Source: Bradyrhizobium sp. DOA9 (GTDB lineage: Bacteria > Pseudomonadota > Alphaproteobacteria > Rhizobiales > Xanthobacteraceae). From it: DNA of 64,000 nt. The notes beneath the pieces were generated by a model. The model was not told the DNA's origin and did no database searches. It worked only from the letters and a program-made list of their open reading frames with translations. This document shows positions 63,423 to 64,000 of the stretch, one piece after another. Each line of letters opens with the position of its first letter. Position 1 is the stretch's first letter. A program made the position numbers and the translations under genes. The stretch is taken from contig NZ_DF820425.1 in the NCBI RefSeq assembly GCF_000617845.2, forward strand, positions 5,896,741 to 5,960,740, read 5' to 3'.

Positions 63423-64000
63423 ATGAATTACACACCCGCCCCCGTCGATCCCAAGGCGCCGCCGGTGCGCATCAATCTGCTCTCGGACACGCAGACCAGG
63501 CCGACGGCAGGCATGCGCGAGACGATGGCGCGGGCGGAGGTCGGCGACGAGCAGGTCGGCGACGATCCGACCGTGAACGCGCTGTGCGAACGTGTGGCCG
63601 ATCTGCTCGGCAAGGAAGCGGCGGTCTACATGCCCTCCGGCACGATGTGCAACGTCACCGCGACGCTGGTGCATTGCCGCCCCGGCGACGAGATCCTCGC
63701 CCATGAGACCGCGCATATCATCGCGCGCGAAGGCGGCGCGCATGCGGCGATCGGCGGCTTCCAGGTCACCCAGCTCAAGGGCCCCGACGGCCAGTTCACG
63801 CCGGAGACCCTTCGCAAGGCACTGCATCCGCGCACGCGCTACCAGCCGCCGCAGACCGTCGTCAGCGTCGAGCAGACCGCCAATATCGGCGGCGGCACGA
63901 TCTGGAAGAAGGCGGTGCTCGACGAGATCGTCGCGATCGCCAGGCAGCACGGCCTCGTCACCCATATGGACGGCGCGCGCCTGCTCAACGCCACCGTCGC
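63423..64000 (+). CDS. ltaE: Low-specificity L-threonine aldolase, partial
   Basis: 192 codons are visible; the gene runs off the right edge. Fold-type I PLP enzyme: INLLSDTQTRPTAGMRETMA, ARAEVGDEQVGDDPTVNALC, AVYMPSGTMCNVTATLVH, HIIAREGGAHAAIGGF, THMDGARLLNA. The Asp in HMDGARL contacts PLP; the Schiff-base Lys is outside the window. It cleaves L-threonine/allo-threonine to glycine and acetaldehyde. It starts 20 bp after the toxin stop. Confidence 0.92.
   Translation, partial: MNYTPAPVDPKAPPVRINLLSDTQTRPTAGMRETMARAEVGDEQVGDDPTVNALCERVADLLGKEAAVYMPSGTMCNVTATLVHCRPGDEILAHETAHIIAREGGAHAAIGGFQVTQLKGPDGQFTPETLRKALHPRTRYQPPQTVVSVEQTANIGGGTIWKKAVLDEIVAIARQHGLVTHMDGARLLNATV

Overview
The window is about 64 kb of high-GC (roughly 65%) alphaproteobacterial chromosome, most likely Bradyrhizobium or a close relative. 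I base this on gene content (DUF2778, DUF4189, MASE4 hybrid kinase, pcaBDC, Cox-type accessory genes, LivHMGFK) and on several families of palindromic intergenic repeats typical of Bradyrhizobiaceae. I see no prophage, integrative element, CRISPR array, tRNA or rRNA. The only mobile element is one IS701-family insertion sequence. The genus is inferred from memory of these families, not from a search.

Layout. 1-7.9 kb: a DUF2778 wall enzyme cut by the left edge with CtrA-type boxes upstream, a FecR protein next to a CHASE2 class III cyclase, a GT39/GT2-GtrA glycosyltransferase pair, and small envelope proteins. 7.9-18.6 kb: DUF72 and DUF488 proteins, PhzF, a second class III cyclase, a TetR-controlled HlyD/ABC-2 export operon, an ArsR/AHSA1/GFA set, a zinc alcohol dehydrogenase, DUF2000 and DUF4189. 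18.8-20.3 kb: the IS element, with a CTAA target duplication, inserted in an intergenic repeat. 20.35-27.2 kb: a reverse-strand molybdenum-hydroxylase cluster (CoxG, CoxS, CoxM, CoxD, CoxE, split XdhC, MocA-like) with no large catalytic subunit. 27.4-30.1 kb: pcaB-pcaD-pcaC. 31.2-36.3 kb: livHMGFK. 36.4-39.9 kb: a single-domain receiver divergent from a MASE4-PAS-PAS hybrid kinase. 39.9-44.0 kb: a P1 peptidase, an EF-hand protein, rpe, and several small proteins. 44.05-48.4 kb: a reverse-strand run of five genes (TolQ/MotA-like channel, two membrane proteins, metallophosphoesterase, Ser/Thr kinase-Usp fusion), divergent from a NarL-type two-component pair (48.6-50.6 kb). 50.7-64 kb: a TetR unit with a palindromic operator, purB, an M20 amidohydrolase, an acyl-CoA synthetase, a SecD-like soluble protein, a membrane cyclic-nucleotide-binding protein, murI, an HpaI aldolase, an E2-like acyltransferase domain, rpsD, a ParE-type toxin-antitoxin pair, and a threonine aldolase cut by the right edge.

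How the genes work together. PcaB, PcaC and PcaD are consecutive steps of the protocatechuate branch of the beta-ketoadipate pathway. The Cox-type genes supply the small and medium subunits plus maturation factors of a molybdenum hydroxylase whose catalytic subunit must be encoded elsewhere. LivHMGFK is a complete ABC importer. Two cyclases and a membrane CNB protein point to cyclic-nucleotide signalling. The best candidate for an undescribed system is the five-gene run at 44.05-48.4 kb, which pairs a proton-channel-like complex with a kinase/phosphatase pair. Several genes shorter than 60 codons were found by reading between the larger genes.
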